From Hormiphora californensis (taxonomy: Eukaryota > Ctenophora > Tentaculata > Cydippida > Pleurobrachiidae): DNA of 64,000 nt. A program made the position numbers and the translations under genes. Of the stretch, positions 44,949 to 56,572 are shown piece after piece (position 1 is the stretch's first letter; each line of letters starts with the position of its first letter). The notes beneath the pieces were generated by a model that was given only the letters and a program-made list of their open reading frames with translations, was not told the DNA's origin and searched no databases. The stretch is taken from positions 4,698,520 to 4,762,519 of the forward strand of contig CM035355.1 of assembly GCA_020137815.1 (NCBI GenBank). Reading direction: 5' to 3'.

Positions 44949-45965
44949 ATGACGAGGCTGAACTTTGCCGGCCAGATCCAACTTATAATTGGACCCATGT
45001 TCTCTGGGAAAACGTAAGTTAACAATACAACACAAATGTGTCAAGTATCAAGGGCAAGATATGATATTGAAGTTCATGTGCGTTGAAAATGTGGGATAAG
45101 TTTTATCTATTTTATTTAATTTTGATCCTAAACTAATAAACATCCTCACCTAATTGCAGAACAGAGCTGATTCGACGGGTACAGAGATACAGCATTGCCC
45201 AGGCTCGGTGCCTGCTGATAAAGCACAGCAAGGACGACAGATATGATCAGGATTGTGTGATAACTCATGACAAGAGAACGATAGTTTCCAACAAGTACAT
45301 AGACAGGACCATGACCCACAACCTGAAACATCTTGCTGAAACTATCCGGGTTACTGATTACGAGTGTATCGGGATCGATGAGGCACAGTTTGTAAGTTAA
45401 AATGAATGAACCCACATCACACATGAGAGACTCAATCTGAGATTCGACCAACTACCTATTATTGAGTGATGATTTTGATTGATACTGGAATATCTTACCC
45501 TTCTCTCAGTTTTCAGGTCTGGTTGATTTCTGTGACTTTGCTGCCAACTCTGGAATTGTAGTGGTAGTGGCAGCATTATCAGGGGACTTCGAGAGGAAGA
45601 GCCATGGGGGAGGTGACGCGGTTAGTGCCCATTTGTGAGGAGGTGACGACCCTTAAATCCATCTGCATGTCATGCTACAAGGATGATGCGTCGTTTAGTT
45701 ATCGAATCAACGTGGATAATAGAGAGGTTAGTTATGTGAAGTTCATGCTTCTGGATCTAATATTTCCCTCCAAAGAAACCATCTACTCACAGCTCAGAAA
45801 GAGTTATTTGAACTTCCTTTTTATATAACTTTTACTAACTTCCCTTGTCTCTAGCAGGTTGAGTGTGTGGGAGGTACTGAAGACTATAAGGCCATGTGTA
45901 GAAAGTGCTACATGAAAACCACCCAAAACGACAGGTGTCCACTGACTGGAAACAATGGTTCATAA
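44949..45965 (+). CDS. TK1: Thymidine kinase 1 (cytosolic), with a one-base frameshift in exon 3
   Basis: Four exons: 44949-45013, 45160-45391, 45510-45726 and 45858-45965, about 206 residues. The P-loop IIGPMFSGKT spans the first junction, followed by TELIRRVQRYSIAQARCLLIKH, THDKRT and the Walker B-like IGIDEAQF. The zinc-binding cysteines appear as CMSCY and CRKCY. TK1 phosphorylates thymidine to dTMP in the salvage pathway and is S-phase regulated in animals. Exon 3 joins phase 0 to phase 0 but is 217 bp long, one base too many. The frame changes between FERKS and EVTRLVP at 45601-45612, probably in the GGGGG run. As written the protein would stop early. A poly(A) signal is at 46427-46432. 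An acceptor-like TATTTGTAG lies 32 nt before the ATG. Confidence 0.9.
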
Positions 45966-46426
45966 TATGACGTCATCATATCTATGACAGTATACAGTGA
46001 CCGAAAACTTTCATAGTGTGACTGATAACTATAATTCGTGTTGGTACTTGGTATGATACCGATTGTTGTCTATTCGATAACTTGTTCTTTTTATTTAGTC
46101 TGAGATCTTTTTAATTATATTAATATGAGAACAGTTTTTAATAACTCCTTAGATCTACTAAAATAAGTGTCTGTAATACTTTTTCAGCCAGTATTTAGGT
46201 GTCGCTTTATAGTTCAAGTAGTGTATCAGCAACATCAATAACGCATTTATAAGCTTTGTACTGGATAATCTATGTTTTGAAAATCTATTTACAAATTACG
46301 ATATTCTATTCAAGTTGTGCATGAGTTGCTCGAAAATTATTTTTAATTCATTTCTATGCAACAAGCAACTGCTATTTATGTGTGTGGGCTTTATATGCAC
46401 CGTTTATTATCTACTCTGTTTGATTA

Positions 46427-46432
46427 AATAAA
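46427..46432 (+). terminator. Poly(A) signal downstream of TK1
   Basis: AATAAA lies 462 nt after the TK1 stop and about 100 nt before the BOP1 start. Confidence 0.5.
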
Positions 46433-46534
46433 ACACAAATTAAAACAACCAACAAACTATCGTGTTTTCAGTACCTCTACAATCTCTTCGATCTTTCCTA
46501 ACTTTGTCCAAACTCCACCCTTTCATTTCTAGCC

Positions 46535-48646
46535 ATGTTGAAACGAAAAGTAGAGGATATATTAGGGGACGACACAACAGTAGGAGCACCTGATGGTGAG
46601 GATGAGGTCGTTGAGGAGTTTTCTTTGTCAGAGGAGGAGGAGATGAGTGAAGAAGAAGAAGATGATGTGGACTTTGGGGATGTTGTAGATAGACCTGGTA
46701 AGTAATTATGTACAAGAAATAATTGCAATGATAACATACTCTGAGTAGCCACTAGCCCTCTGTAATATGAATCATTCCTCCCAGGTGACTACGAGGATGA
46801 CGAATGTTCCTCAGACGAAGAAGAGATTAGGAACAGAATCGGAAACATTCCAATGGAATGGTACGATGACTACGATCATATCGGGTATGACATCCACGGT
46901 GGACGGGTTGGAAAGTCCTCGAAACAGGGTGATCAGCTAGACAAACTCCTGGATCGAATGGATAACCCAGATTTCTGGAGAACTGTCCGGAACAAGGTTG
47001 AAGGAGAGGAGATTGTGTTGAAGGATGATGATGTGTCTCTTATTGATCGGTTGAAATCCAACAAGTTCCCTGATTTGGGATACAACCCCTACGAGCCGTG
47101 GGTGGACCTGTTCTCCCAGGATAAACTTGATACCCCGATTGTTGATACTCCGGAACCAAAACGAAGGTTCATTCCATCACGACACGAGCACAAGAAGGTC
47201 ATGAAGTTGATTCGAGCCATTAGGAACGGATGGATAAAACCCCGGACAGACGAGAGTGAAAACAGGAAACCGTCCTACTATGATCTCTGGTCAACTGGAC
47301 CTGATCCAAACACAAAGACACATTCCAACCACATTCCCGCTCCCAAACTACCCCTCCCTGGTAACGAGGAATCGTACAATCCCCCTGAGGAGTATCTCCC
47401 TACCGAGGAAGAGAAGATGGCGTGGGAGAATGCTGATGAGGAGGATAGAAAGTTGCTGAGTAAGAAGTATTCTTGTTTGAGACATGTTCCTGCTTATCCA
47501 CAGCTGATAAACGAGAAGTTTGATCGGTGTCTTGACCTCTATCTTTGTCCAAGAAAGATGAAGATGAAACTCAACATGAATCCTGAAGATCTGCTGCCCA
47601 AGTTGCCAAAACCAAAGGATCTGAAGCCCTTCCCCTCGGCCAAGGCAGTGAAATTCAGTGATCACGAGGGGCATGTCTACAGTATTGATAGCAACAAGAG
47701 TGGAGAGTTCCTGGTTTCAGGAGGAGAGGATAAGATTGTCAGGATCTGGGAGGCATCAACAGGCCGAGTTCTATCTCGCTACACCCTCCCAGACACAATA
47801 ACAAGCGTGAAATGGGACAAGGCACAGAATATCATAGCTGCAGCAGCGGGGAACACCGTCTACTTCATCAACTCTGGACTGGGTGATAAGTTGGTATCGG
47901 ACGCAGCGGAGAGGACGCTATCCAAGGACCTCAAGGAACATGAAACATGTACCTGGTACCCGGTTACTGATGGTGAGGAGGGGCTGAAGATGAAGATCAC
48001 CCATCACCACGGTGTCACAGGAATCACCTGGCATGCCAGTGGGAAGTACCTCGCTGTCACCATGCGGGACTCACCAAACTGTGCCGTGCTGATTCATAAT
48101 CTCCAAAAGGCGTCCAGTCAGAAGCCATTCAACAAGTCCAAGGGTCAGATACAGCAGGTTGCCTTCCATCCCAACAAACCATTCTTCTTTGTTCTTACCC
48201 AGCGGTATGTTCGGGTTTACAACCTCGTTAAGCAGGCCATGGTTAGGAAGTTAGTGTGCGGGGTAAAATGGGCGTCCTGTATGGCGGTCCACCCTAAGGG
48301 TGATAACCTGATCGTTGGGTCTTATGACAAGACCCTGGTATGGTTTGATATGGATCTATCAACAAAGCCCTATAAGAGTCTCCAACAGCACAAGAAAGCA
48401 GTCCGGGATGTTTGTTTCCATTCTCGATTACCCCTCTACAGCTCCGTCTCGGACGACTGTTCAGCTATTGTTACCCACGGAATGGTTTACGATGATCTCG
48501 TTAAGAATCCTCTAATTGTGCCGGTGAAGGTTCTACGAGCACATAAACCATGCACGAAGTATGGAGTGTTGTGTAATGTGTTCCACCCTTCCCTCCCATG
48601 GCTCTTCACTGGTGGCTCAGATGGGGACATTTGGTTGTATGTGTGA
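46535..48646 (+). CDS. BOP1: BOP1, PeBoW-complex ribosome biogenesis protein
   Basis: Two exons, 46535-46697 and 46785-48646, join in phase to give 674 residues (human 746). An acidic N-terminus (residues 10-70) is followed by the BOP1NT domain (IPMEWYDDYDHIGYDIHG, LGYNPYEPWVDLF, RHEHKKVMKLIRAIRNGWI). A WD40 propeller then starts around residue 335 (GHVYSIDSNKSGEFLVSGGED, PWLFTGGSDGDIWLYV at the C-terminus). BOP1/Erb1 binds PES1 and WDR12 in the nucleolus and is needed for 5.8S/28S rRNA processing and 60S assembly. The ATG is 2 nt after an acceptor-like CATTTCTAG. It lies 569 bp after TK1 and 333 bp before the zinc-finger gene. Confidence 0.97.
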
Positions 48647-48979
48647 TGTAATGAAACACTTTTAAAATGGGAGGAGCGAGGGGTTTTAATTTATTACCGG
48701 TGGTTTTAGTGGACTCGATCTTTTATAGTTTTAAATCTGACCTGATTTCTGTGTTTTATTTGCATCTAAACTCCTTTTAAATGATCATTCAAATACCATT
48801 AACCGTCCTAACCACCTCTAAGCATCTCTCACCCTAGATAAGACTGCAGTTTGTTCTCTTTTGCCCTTATCTTCGTCAGTCCTAGATATAAGATATCTAT
48901 AATGTGAAAAACGTTTTCGTCCCTTACCCCTTTCCTCTCTATACGTGCTATCTCTAACCGTATCTCGCTCGTTAGCGAA

Positions 48980-51900
48980 ATGCCAAGGTGCGTAATGTGT
49001 GGGACGGGGGAGATTGTGACGAGATACCATGCTTTGATACATATTACCAGCAAAAAACATCTCAAAAGACTCGAGCAGGGTAGGTATTTTATCAGTATCT
49101 TGTTCCTTTTCTCAGTATCTTGTTCCTTTTCTCAGTATATTGTTCCTTTTCTCAGTTTCTATTTCACTAACACTCTGCTAGCAAAGAGTGAAGGATGAGA
49201 TTAGCAGAAAAATTGATGTGGTAGCTGGGTGGTACCCCAAGAAGTGTACCAGCCAACTACCACATTAACATAACACTCTACAATCCTCCTCTCAGCGGGG
49301 GGGGGGGGGGGGGGGGGTTCAGGATAAATGGTTCGGACGTATATGCCACTTAAGGGGGTGGGTGTTTTTTCAAAATTGCCACTTAGTGTTTTTCGCTAAA
49401 TGGTCATTTTTTGGCCAAATTTGGTCAATTTTCGGCCAAATTTGGTCAATTTTCGGTAAAAATTGAGATTCGTCGAGGTGGACCTGAAAAATTTTCAATT
49501 TTCAAAATTCAAATTTCAATTTTCTCGCGTGCGAAATTTTTTTCTGGAAATTTTTTGGTTTTGTTCCCAGAAAACAGCCTAAATTTTGCCATTTTTTGGG
49601 CAAAAAAGCTAGTTTTTCGGTAAATTTTGAGGGTTTAGGGGTCTATTTGGGGTTTGACCACTAAAAGAAACTGATTAAGTGGTCAATTTTAGGGGGTGAG
49701 GGGGTCCTTTTGGATTTTGACCACTTAAGCAATTTTTAGGCATATACGTCCGACCACTTAATCCTGAACCCCCCCGCTCTCAGGTCAAGTTGGAGCTCTA
49801 ACAGAGGAGATAATAACTAGGATGGATCAGCCGGCTCCAAAGTTGCAAGCTGAAGTTCCACAAGTGTTACCCGAGGATTGGAGGGAACAATATCGTTCAT
49901 GTCATCCCGAGCTGCGTCCCGTCTGGCGACAACTTATCTTTTCGCATTTCGGTAAGGAATTCTGGCCATTACAATTATACCACCCCCTTGGTAATGAAAT
50001 TACCCCTCAATCCTCATCATACTATACATTGTAATAGGGGTGACTTCGTAACCACCCCACCCCGCCCTTGCGAAAAGCAGAAATTTAAAAATACATTTCT
50101 AGGACTCAACAAAGACGATGGAATCCAGGAGTCCGTATGCAGTCTGTGTGAGGTGATGTTTCCGAGTCAGATCAGCAGGGAGGCTCATAAAGCTGGAGCT
50201 CGCCACATGAAGGCTGTATTGATCAGTCACCAGCTAATTCCGAGACAGGTAAACCATTCAATTAATTATGTAATTAATTAATTAAATCATTTAATTAACA
50301 TCATCTAGTCCTAGCTATAAATTGTAAGCTATCTCTCACCCTAGACTACAGTTTGTTCTGACACTCGTTTTCCCCTTACATCTTCTTTAGTTCTAGATAA
50401 TAGCTCTCACAATATAAACCCTTTCATCTTTCTAGGTGTAAAAACGTCAGTGGTTCAGCAGTAGAAATATGTTTGATTTATGCATGTGCATCATTATCAT
50501 TTTCAACCAACCGTGTGGAGGATGATCATCCGGCACTATGGAATCGATCTTATACTCGATCTTATACTCGATCTTAAATACTCGATCTTATACTCGATCT
50601 TAAATACTCGATCGTATACTCGATCTTAAATACTCGATCTTATACTCGATCTTATACTCGATCTTATACTCGATCTTATACTCGATCTTATACTCGATCT
50701 TATACTCGATCTTAAAATACTCGATCTTATACTCGATCTTATACTCGATCTTATACTCGATCTTATACTCGATCTTATACTCGATCTTATACTCGATCTT
50801 AAAGTGAGAGTGGACAGAATCAGAATTGGACAAGTTTGTTGGAGGTTGTAGAGATTAGTTCTATGAGCATTTTGCCTTTTTGCCGCTCAAAATCGCCCCA
50901 TCCATCACTGAGATATTTTTGTTACTCTCGGGGAATTCCTATTTAATCAGTATGTAAGAAACAGCATAGAAACAATCGTCGTGTTTTACTAACACATTCT
51001 GAATATAAGCAGTGAGGTTGACATGTCCATGCACAGAAGCAGAGCAATGCAATTCAGCATATCAAAAATTTAAAGAATTTTTTAGTAAAACACAAGGATT
51101 GTTTCTATCCTGTTTGATCAATATTGATCCAGCAGGAATTCCCCGAGAGTAACAAAAATATCTCAGTGATGGGTGGGTCGATTTTGAGCGGCAAAAACGC
51201 AAAATGCTCAGAAAGCTAATCTCTACAACCTCCAACAAACTTGTCCAATTCTGATTCTGTCCACTCTCACTTTAAATACTCGATCTTATACTCGATCTTA
51301 TACTAGATCTTAAATACTCGATCGTATACTCGATCTTAAATACTCGATCTTATACTCGATCTTATACTCGATCTTATACTCGATCTTATACTCGATCTTA
51401 TACTCGATCTTATACTCGATCTTAAAATACTCGATCTTATACTCGATCTTATACTCGATCTTATACTCGATCTTATACTCGATCTTATACTCGATCTTAT
51501 ACTCGATCTTATACTCGATCTTAAAGTGAGAGTGGACAGAATCAGAATTGGACAAGTTTGTTGGAGGTTGTAGAGATTAGTTCTATGAGCATTTTGCCTT
51601 TTTGCCGCTCAAAATCGCCCCATCCATCACTGAGATATTTTTGTTACTCTCGGGGAATTCCTGTTTAATCAGTATGTAAGAAACAGCATAGAAACAATCG
51701 TCGTGTTTTACTAACACATTCTGAATATAAGCAGTGAGGTTGACATGTCCATGCACAGAAGCAGAGCAATGCAATTCAGCATATCAAAAATTTAAAGAAT
51801 TTTTTAGTAAAACACAAGGATTGTTTCTATCCTGTTTGATCAATATTGATCCAGCAGGAATTCCCCGAGAGTAACAAAAATATCTCAGTGATGGGTGGGT

Positions 51901-52208
51901 CGATTTTGAGCGGCAAAAACGCAAAATGCTCAGAAAGCTAATCTCTACACCCTCCAACAAACTTGTCCAATTCTGATTCTGTCCACTCTCACTTTAAATA
52001 CTCGATCTTATACTCGATCTTATACTAGATCTTATACTCGATCTTATACTCGATCTTAAATACTCGATCTTAAATACTCGATCTTATAATATAGATTCTT
52101 GTGACTCGGTGTAACTGTTCAATTAACAACCCATGTCCTCTTACTACTGTGTAGTGTAACGTCCAAGGACTTGTTAGAGCGGGTCTATCCTGTGTTGGCT
52201 ACCCTTGA
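48980..52208 (+). CDS. Small two-zinc-finger protein, family not recognised
   Basis: Exons 48980-49079, 49784-49951, 50103-50248 and probably 52155-52208 fit in phase and give about 155 residues. The first three exons are well supported; the last is a short candidate with a good acceptor and an early stop. There are two U1/C2H2-like zinc fingers: CVMCGTGEIVTRYHALIHITSKKH near the N-terminus and CSLCEVMFPSQISREAHKAGARH near residue 105. Both have a long Cys-to-His spacing. Such fingers often bind double-stranded RNA or act in spliceosome proteins, but no function can be claimed. The ATG is 4 nt after an acceptor-like CTCGTTAG. Intron 1 ends in a MITE whose target duplication supplies the acceptor, and intron 3 holds the 12-bp minisatellite block. 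METTL16 starts 175 bp downstream. Confidence 0.7.
49296..49776. mobile_element. G/C-tract-ended MITE inserted at a 3' splice site (481 bp)
   Basis: Ends are CGGGGG... (21 G) followed by GGTTCAGGAT...CGGACGTATATGCC, and the reverse complement ending ...CCCCCCCG. CTCTCAG flanks both ends (49289-49295 and 49777-49783), a 7-bp duplication, or 8 bp with one mismatch. The right-hand CTCTCAG is the acceptor used for exon 2 of the zinc-finger gene. Confidence 0.85.
50549..52090. repeat. 12-bp minisatellite alternating with 469-bp TTAA palindromes (722-bp period)
   Basis: The 12-bp unit ATACTCGATCTT forms arrays at about 50549-50802, 51272-51524 and 51994-52090. Between them are two almost identical 469-bp imperfect palindromes (50803-51271 and 51525-51993) with ends AGTGAGAGTGGACAG. 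Each is flanked by TTAA. The combined unit repeats every 722 bp. Frames encoding KIEY repeats on the minus strand are artefacts of the 12-bp unit. It lies in intron 3 of the zinc-finger gene. Confidence 0.92.
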
Positions 52209-52383
52209 AAGAGTAAAGTGTGTTTTAAACCAATTAGTTTATAATTTTAACTCCTTCCAAATTTTTCTCGATAAAAATATAGTTTTAAATCTGACCTGAT
52301 TCTGTGTTTATCTGCATCTAAACTCATTCAAATACCAATGGTATTATACCATTAACCATATATCCTGGCATATTATAGCACGT

Positions 52384-54384
52384 ATGCACGTAAGGAATGT
52401 ATTTCGAACAGCGCCCAACTTCCAAGAACTTGGCGAGAAATACCCGGAATTGGAAAAACATCTTCGCCAGGTTTAATAAATAAACGAGTTTTTTAAGTCA
52501 GTAGCCATCTTTCTGGATCAGCTGTGTAGCTTAGTAGTAATCTTATTGAAATCTATAATTTATTGCTAACCATCAAACTTTATAGGTTCGTCCCGGGTAT
52601 TGTACGATAAATTTCAAGGACCCGGTCGCGTTACGAGAGCTCACACAAACCCTTGCCAGACACTACTTCTCTCTTGAGCTAGACCTGCCGCTAGACCGGC
52701 TGATCCCAACCCTCCCTCTGAGATTGAACTACCTTCACTGGATTGAGGATCTGATTTCCTTCCCTGATAGTGCAACATCGAGTCAGGTGCGAGGATTAGA
52801 TATAGGTAGGTGAGTGGGATTAATGCACTTCAGTGATTTATTGAAACCATGTCCCTTCCTGTAACTTACTGTGTCTTGTTACACAGTAAGTGGCAAGTGT
52901 ATAACCTGAATTAACATTGTTTTCTCATCTGTTCAGGTACAGGAGCCTCTGCTATTTACCCCCTCCTTGGTTCCCGAGTCTTCTCCTGGACCTTCCTAGC
53001 AACCGAGCGAGATGAGGAGAGTTTTAGTGTTGCTAGGGGCAATGTGACACAGAACAAGTTGGATGATAAGGTGATAGTGCGACAAGTAACTGATGTTGAT
53101 GGGAGAATCGCTAGTGTGATAGGTTGGTGTGTGATTAATTTATTTATCGGTCGAGCAAGATGTAACACTGACATTTCAAAAATCGAAATCATTTGATCTG
53201 TGACATCTGTAATGAAATTCCTACAGGAACAGAACAGTTCACATTTTGTATGTGCAATCCACCCTTCTACGCTGATAACTCGGATGATGTAGCATCAAGA
53301 AGTGAGAACCGTCCAGCCGCTAAATCAATCTGCACCGGGTCTAGTGGAGGTTAGTACCATTTAGAGTTCTTCAATAACTTCAATGATTACCAACGTTTGG
53401 GCCCTTGACCCCTATCAATTTAACCCTTAAATATGACCCACATTTCCTTTCCAGAAGTTGCAACTGAGGGAGGGGAGGTAACATTTATAAATCAACTAAT
53501 AAACGAGAGTTTACAACTTCAATCACAGGTGCTTTTTAATTCTTGCTGATTATCGCGTTTTAAATACTTAGCACCCTACTCAATACTCGTCCCTCTCCCT
53601 CTGTTCTCTGAATTCTGATCTCTAAGTTTCTATCTCCTACACACCTCCCCAAACCAAACCTTCCCAAACTAAACTTCTCCAAATCACCCAGGTAACTTGG
53701 TACACGACCATGCTTGGTAGGAAGGTATCCCTGGAGCCCCTGGTTGCCAAACTAACTACCCACGGTGTCACCAGGGTTACCACGACAGAGTTCAGACAGG
53801 GCAACACAACACGCTGGGGTCTTGCCTGGTCCTTCTCTCCCACCCTTCCACCCACTCTACAACCAGCAAACACCAAAAAACCATCGACTATCTACTCGTT
53901 CTCCCTGCCTTCTCAGTCCATGACATTCACTACTGCCACGTCCCTGATAGGGGGATTGTTACGGGAGATGCAGGTGCAGGTAACACCATGTCCTACACGT
54001 GGTGATGTGACGTCATCTAGTGGTCATGTGACGTCATGTGAGGACCACCTTACAACTAGATGGGTTGCCTGGGTTACTGCCACAGAGAACACTTGGTCAC
54101 ACGGCAGGAGAAAACGGCGTCAGGAGCAATTTGAGAAGGAGAACTGTAAACGAAGGAAGTTGAGCAGTGACCACGTGATCTGTAACAGCCAATCAGGAAG
54201 CAGTAGTGGTGTCACGTGTTTGTTTCACAGTGTCATGTCCGTTGAAAGAAATGAGGATGAGGAGGGAGGGGTGACCGTTGATTTTGGATGGATTTATGGG
54301 AGTAGCAAGGATAGTTTGAATCAGTTTTGTTGCACGGTAGCTACACAGTTATCGGAACAATTAGAGAAATCAAAAGATGCTTAG
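52384..54384 (+). CDS. METTL16: METTL16, U6 snRNA/MAT2A m6A methyltransferase
   Basis: Six exons fit in phase: 52384-52470, 52586-52805, 52937-53122, 53227-53349, 53455-53528 and 53692-54384, giving 460 residues against 562 in human. The SAM-binding motif LDIGTGAS spans the exon 2/3 junction. The catalytic CNPPFY is in exon 4. Family stretches PLDRLIPTLPLRLNYLHWIEDLI and TTEFRQGNTTRWGLAWSF are also clear. The C-terminal part keeps a vertebrate-conserved-region-like domain (CLFHSVMSVERN to SKDSLNQFCCTVATQL), while the intervening disordered linker is short. METTL16 methylates A43 of U6 snRNA and, in vertebrates, hairpins of MAT2A mRNA. The ATG is 5 nt after an acceptor-like TATTATAG, and TIMM10 starts 151 bp after the stop. 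Confidence 0.97.
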
Positions 54385-54535
54385 AAATGATGGGACACTT
54401 TTTTATTTGTGTTTTTAGCTTTTTTTACTTCGTTTTTAAAGACACTTCGTTTAAATCATTCGTTATCATCGGACCCCAATTATCATATGTCCTCCTGGCC
54501 CTAAAATGTTCTCCCCCTAACACCTAGATAATATC

Positions 54536-55177
54536 ATGGCATTTGCACCTAAGTTATCCTACCAGCAGCAGAAACAAATGGAACAGCTGGAAATGGAGAT
54601 GATTCAGGATATGTACAACAGGTACCATACTATTTACATTTTCTAACCTCTCTTGGCCAAGCTTGGGGCGGTGAGAGAGTTCCCTATATTTATCAGAGAG
54701 AAGAGACGATTAGGGTCTGGTATCAAACTTTCTTTGCCAAATAGTAGTTATGTCGAGCTATTGTTTTACCTAATCCAGATTGTGTATGGGTCGATTCACA
54801 ACCACGTGTTCCCAGGTTATCTGAGACATGTAAAAGTAAGTGCATCAGTAAAACGTATGATGATGGGGATCTGTCCAAAGCGGAGGGTGTCTGTCTTGAT
54901 CGATGTGTTGCTAAGGTAAATATGTTATTAGGGTCTCATGAAATGTCCGTACTGTTCCCGAACGAGTAAAAAATTGTAAAGTTGATTTTTATCAGGGTCC
55001 AAACTCCAAAACTACCGGAATCCATGATAATAGAACCATTTGACACAACACTGCACCTATTATCGGTTGATAGATAACACCTTATCTTCTTCTCAGTACC
55101 TAGAGGTGTATGAGCGAGTTGGGAAGAAGCTCTCCACGATGTACGAACAGCAGGCTGGAGCTCCGGCACCGAAATAG
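54536..55177 (+). CDS. TIMM10: TIMM10, small Tim chaperone of mitochondrial import
   Basis: Three exons, 54536-54621, 54816-54915 and 55097-55177, give 88 residues, the normal family size. The twin CX3C motif is complete (CKSKC and CLDRC). The surrounding family pattern is [39 protein letters not shown]. With TIMM9 it forms the hexameric chaperone that carries hydrophobic precursors across the intermembrane space. The ATG is 8 nt after an acceptor-like AACACCTAG. The 151-bp gap to METTL16 leaves little room for a separate promoter, and PDCD2L starts 297 bp after the stop. Confidence 0.97.
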
Positions 55178-55474
55178 AAACTCTAAGGAACTCTCTCTAA
55201 AACATGAGTCATTGAAATAGCAAAGCGGGGACTGGTGGATGTGGTTTAACTTATTCTGACACTGTTTGTTTGTGTTGTGCTTTAAAGTTTGCATTTTTTA
55301 CAAAACCAGAAACAAAATTATTCGAGTGTGAGTTTTTACTAAAGAAACGACAACAACAAACCCAAAATCTTGGAAACTCTACTCCCATTTTGTGTCTTAC
55401 AGTTAACGTAAAAATCTAAAATTTACACGCCTTGTCAGTATACCTCAATCCCCCAATCTCCCTCTCAGTATGTA

Positions 55475-56446
55475 ATGTTATTCCTGGGTATCCGAGATAA
55501 ACCTATACCCGGTGGTACCACCTCAGGAACCCTAACAGACAACCAACTAGGAGGGCTCCCTACCTGGACCCAACCCTCCCAAACCCCTCCACCCTGCTCT
55601 CTCTGTGGAGCACCCTGCTGGCTGGTTGCCCAAATCAACGCTCCTCTTGTCCACTCTACCCGGGTCTTGTACCTGTTTAGTTGTGTGCAGGAGGGGTGTC
55701 AAAACAAGACTGAAGCATGGACTGTGTTACGAGGGATCGGGGTTGAGAGAAGTGTTGTGCAGGAGAAGAAGAAAGTAGTGGTAGATAATGGTGATGATTG
55801 GGGGGTTGGTGATGATTGGGGTGTTGGAGGTGACACTTGGGGTGATGACGATGATGTCGTGACGTCACAATGTGATGACGTCACCGTTGCCATGGAAACG
55901 CTGTCAATCACAGAGTCGTATCCAGGGAAACCTAGCAACAACTCGAGCTGGTTCAAACCATACTACCTGTATGTTGATGAGGAGCCTGATAGGGATGTAA
56001 GTGTTTCAAAACACCATGCAGCTGTGGAAGAGGAGGGAGAGGGTGCTGGAGGTGGTGGAGGCGGGGAGAAATACGAGAGGACAGATGTAAAAGATCGAGA
56101 GTTTTATAAGTTTTATAAGCGCCTCTCTCTTTGCCCGGAGCAGTGTCTGAGGTATGATGTTGGGGGTAAACCTTTACTAATACCATCAACCAACATCCCT
56201 CGTTGTGACCTATGTCATGGTCCCAGACAGTTCGAACTACAACTCATGCCAGCCCTGATTTCCATCCTCCGGCCCTTTAGTGGACCAAGGCGGGCTCTCG
56301 ATTACCGAACTGTGGGAGTGTTTACCTGTGCTAATGACTGTAGTGTGGCAGGGAAGCTAGCGAGAGAGGTTGTGATTTGTGTTCCTGAGCCGGAAGTAGT
56401 AATTCCTGATAATCGGACTAAACTTGTCGCTTCTAAAGGATCTTGA
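55475..56446 (+). CDS. PDCD2L: PDCD2L-type protein (programmed cell death 2-like)
   Basis: A single intron-free frame of 323 residues starts with LFLGIRDKPI, matching the LLGLRD start of the family, so the ATG at 55475 is well placed. The N-terminal part has the zinc-binding CSLCGAPC and CVQEGCQ. A middle acidic linker carries three DDWG-like units. The C-terminal PDCD2_C domain shows KYERTDVKDREFYKFYKRL, CPEQCLRY, CDLCHGPRQFELQLMPAL and CANDC. PDCD2/PDCD2L proteins act as chaperones of uS5 (RPS2) in 40S biogenesis. That fits the PNO1, GRWD1 and BOP1 neighbours, though co-location may be chance. The ATG is 6 nt after an acceptor-like TCCCTCTCAG. Confidence 0.95.
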   Translation: MLFLGIRDKPIPGGTTSGTLTDNQLGGLPTWTQPSQTPPPCSLCGAPCWLVAQINAPLVHSTRVLYLFSCVQEGCQNKTEAWTVLRGIGVERSVVQEKKKVVVDNGDDWGVGDDWGVGGDTWGDDDDVVTSQCDDVTVAMETLSITESYPGKPSNNSSWFKPYYLYVDEEPDRDVSVSKHHAAVEEEGEGAGGGGGGEKYERTDVKDREFYKFYKRLSLCPEQCLRYDVGGKPLLIPSTNIPRCDLCHGPRQFELQLMPALISILRPFSGPRRALDYRTVGVFTCANDCSVAGKLAREVVICVPEPEVVIPDNRTKLVASKGS

Positions 56447-56572
56447 GAGAGGGGGTTTTAGTGATTTTTGTGGGTTTTCGTTTAATTTATTCTGATTTTT
56501 CTCATTCTCCGAGTTAAAAATTTACTGATACTGAAATTACATTTTTACCCCTCTTTTACACTTTAAGCTGGT

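Noticed and set aside
50600-51555. Minus-strand frames encoding KIEY repeats (77 and 81 residues)
   Set aside because: They are the direct translation of the 12-bp minisatellite unit; there is no start context or unique sequence.
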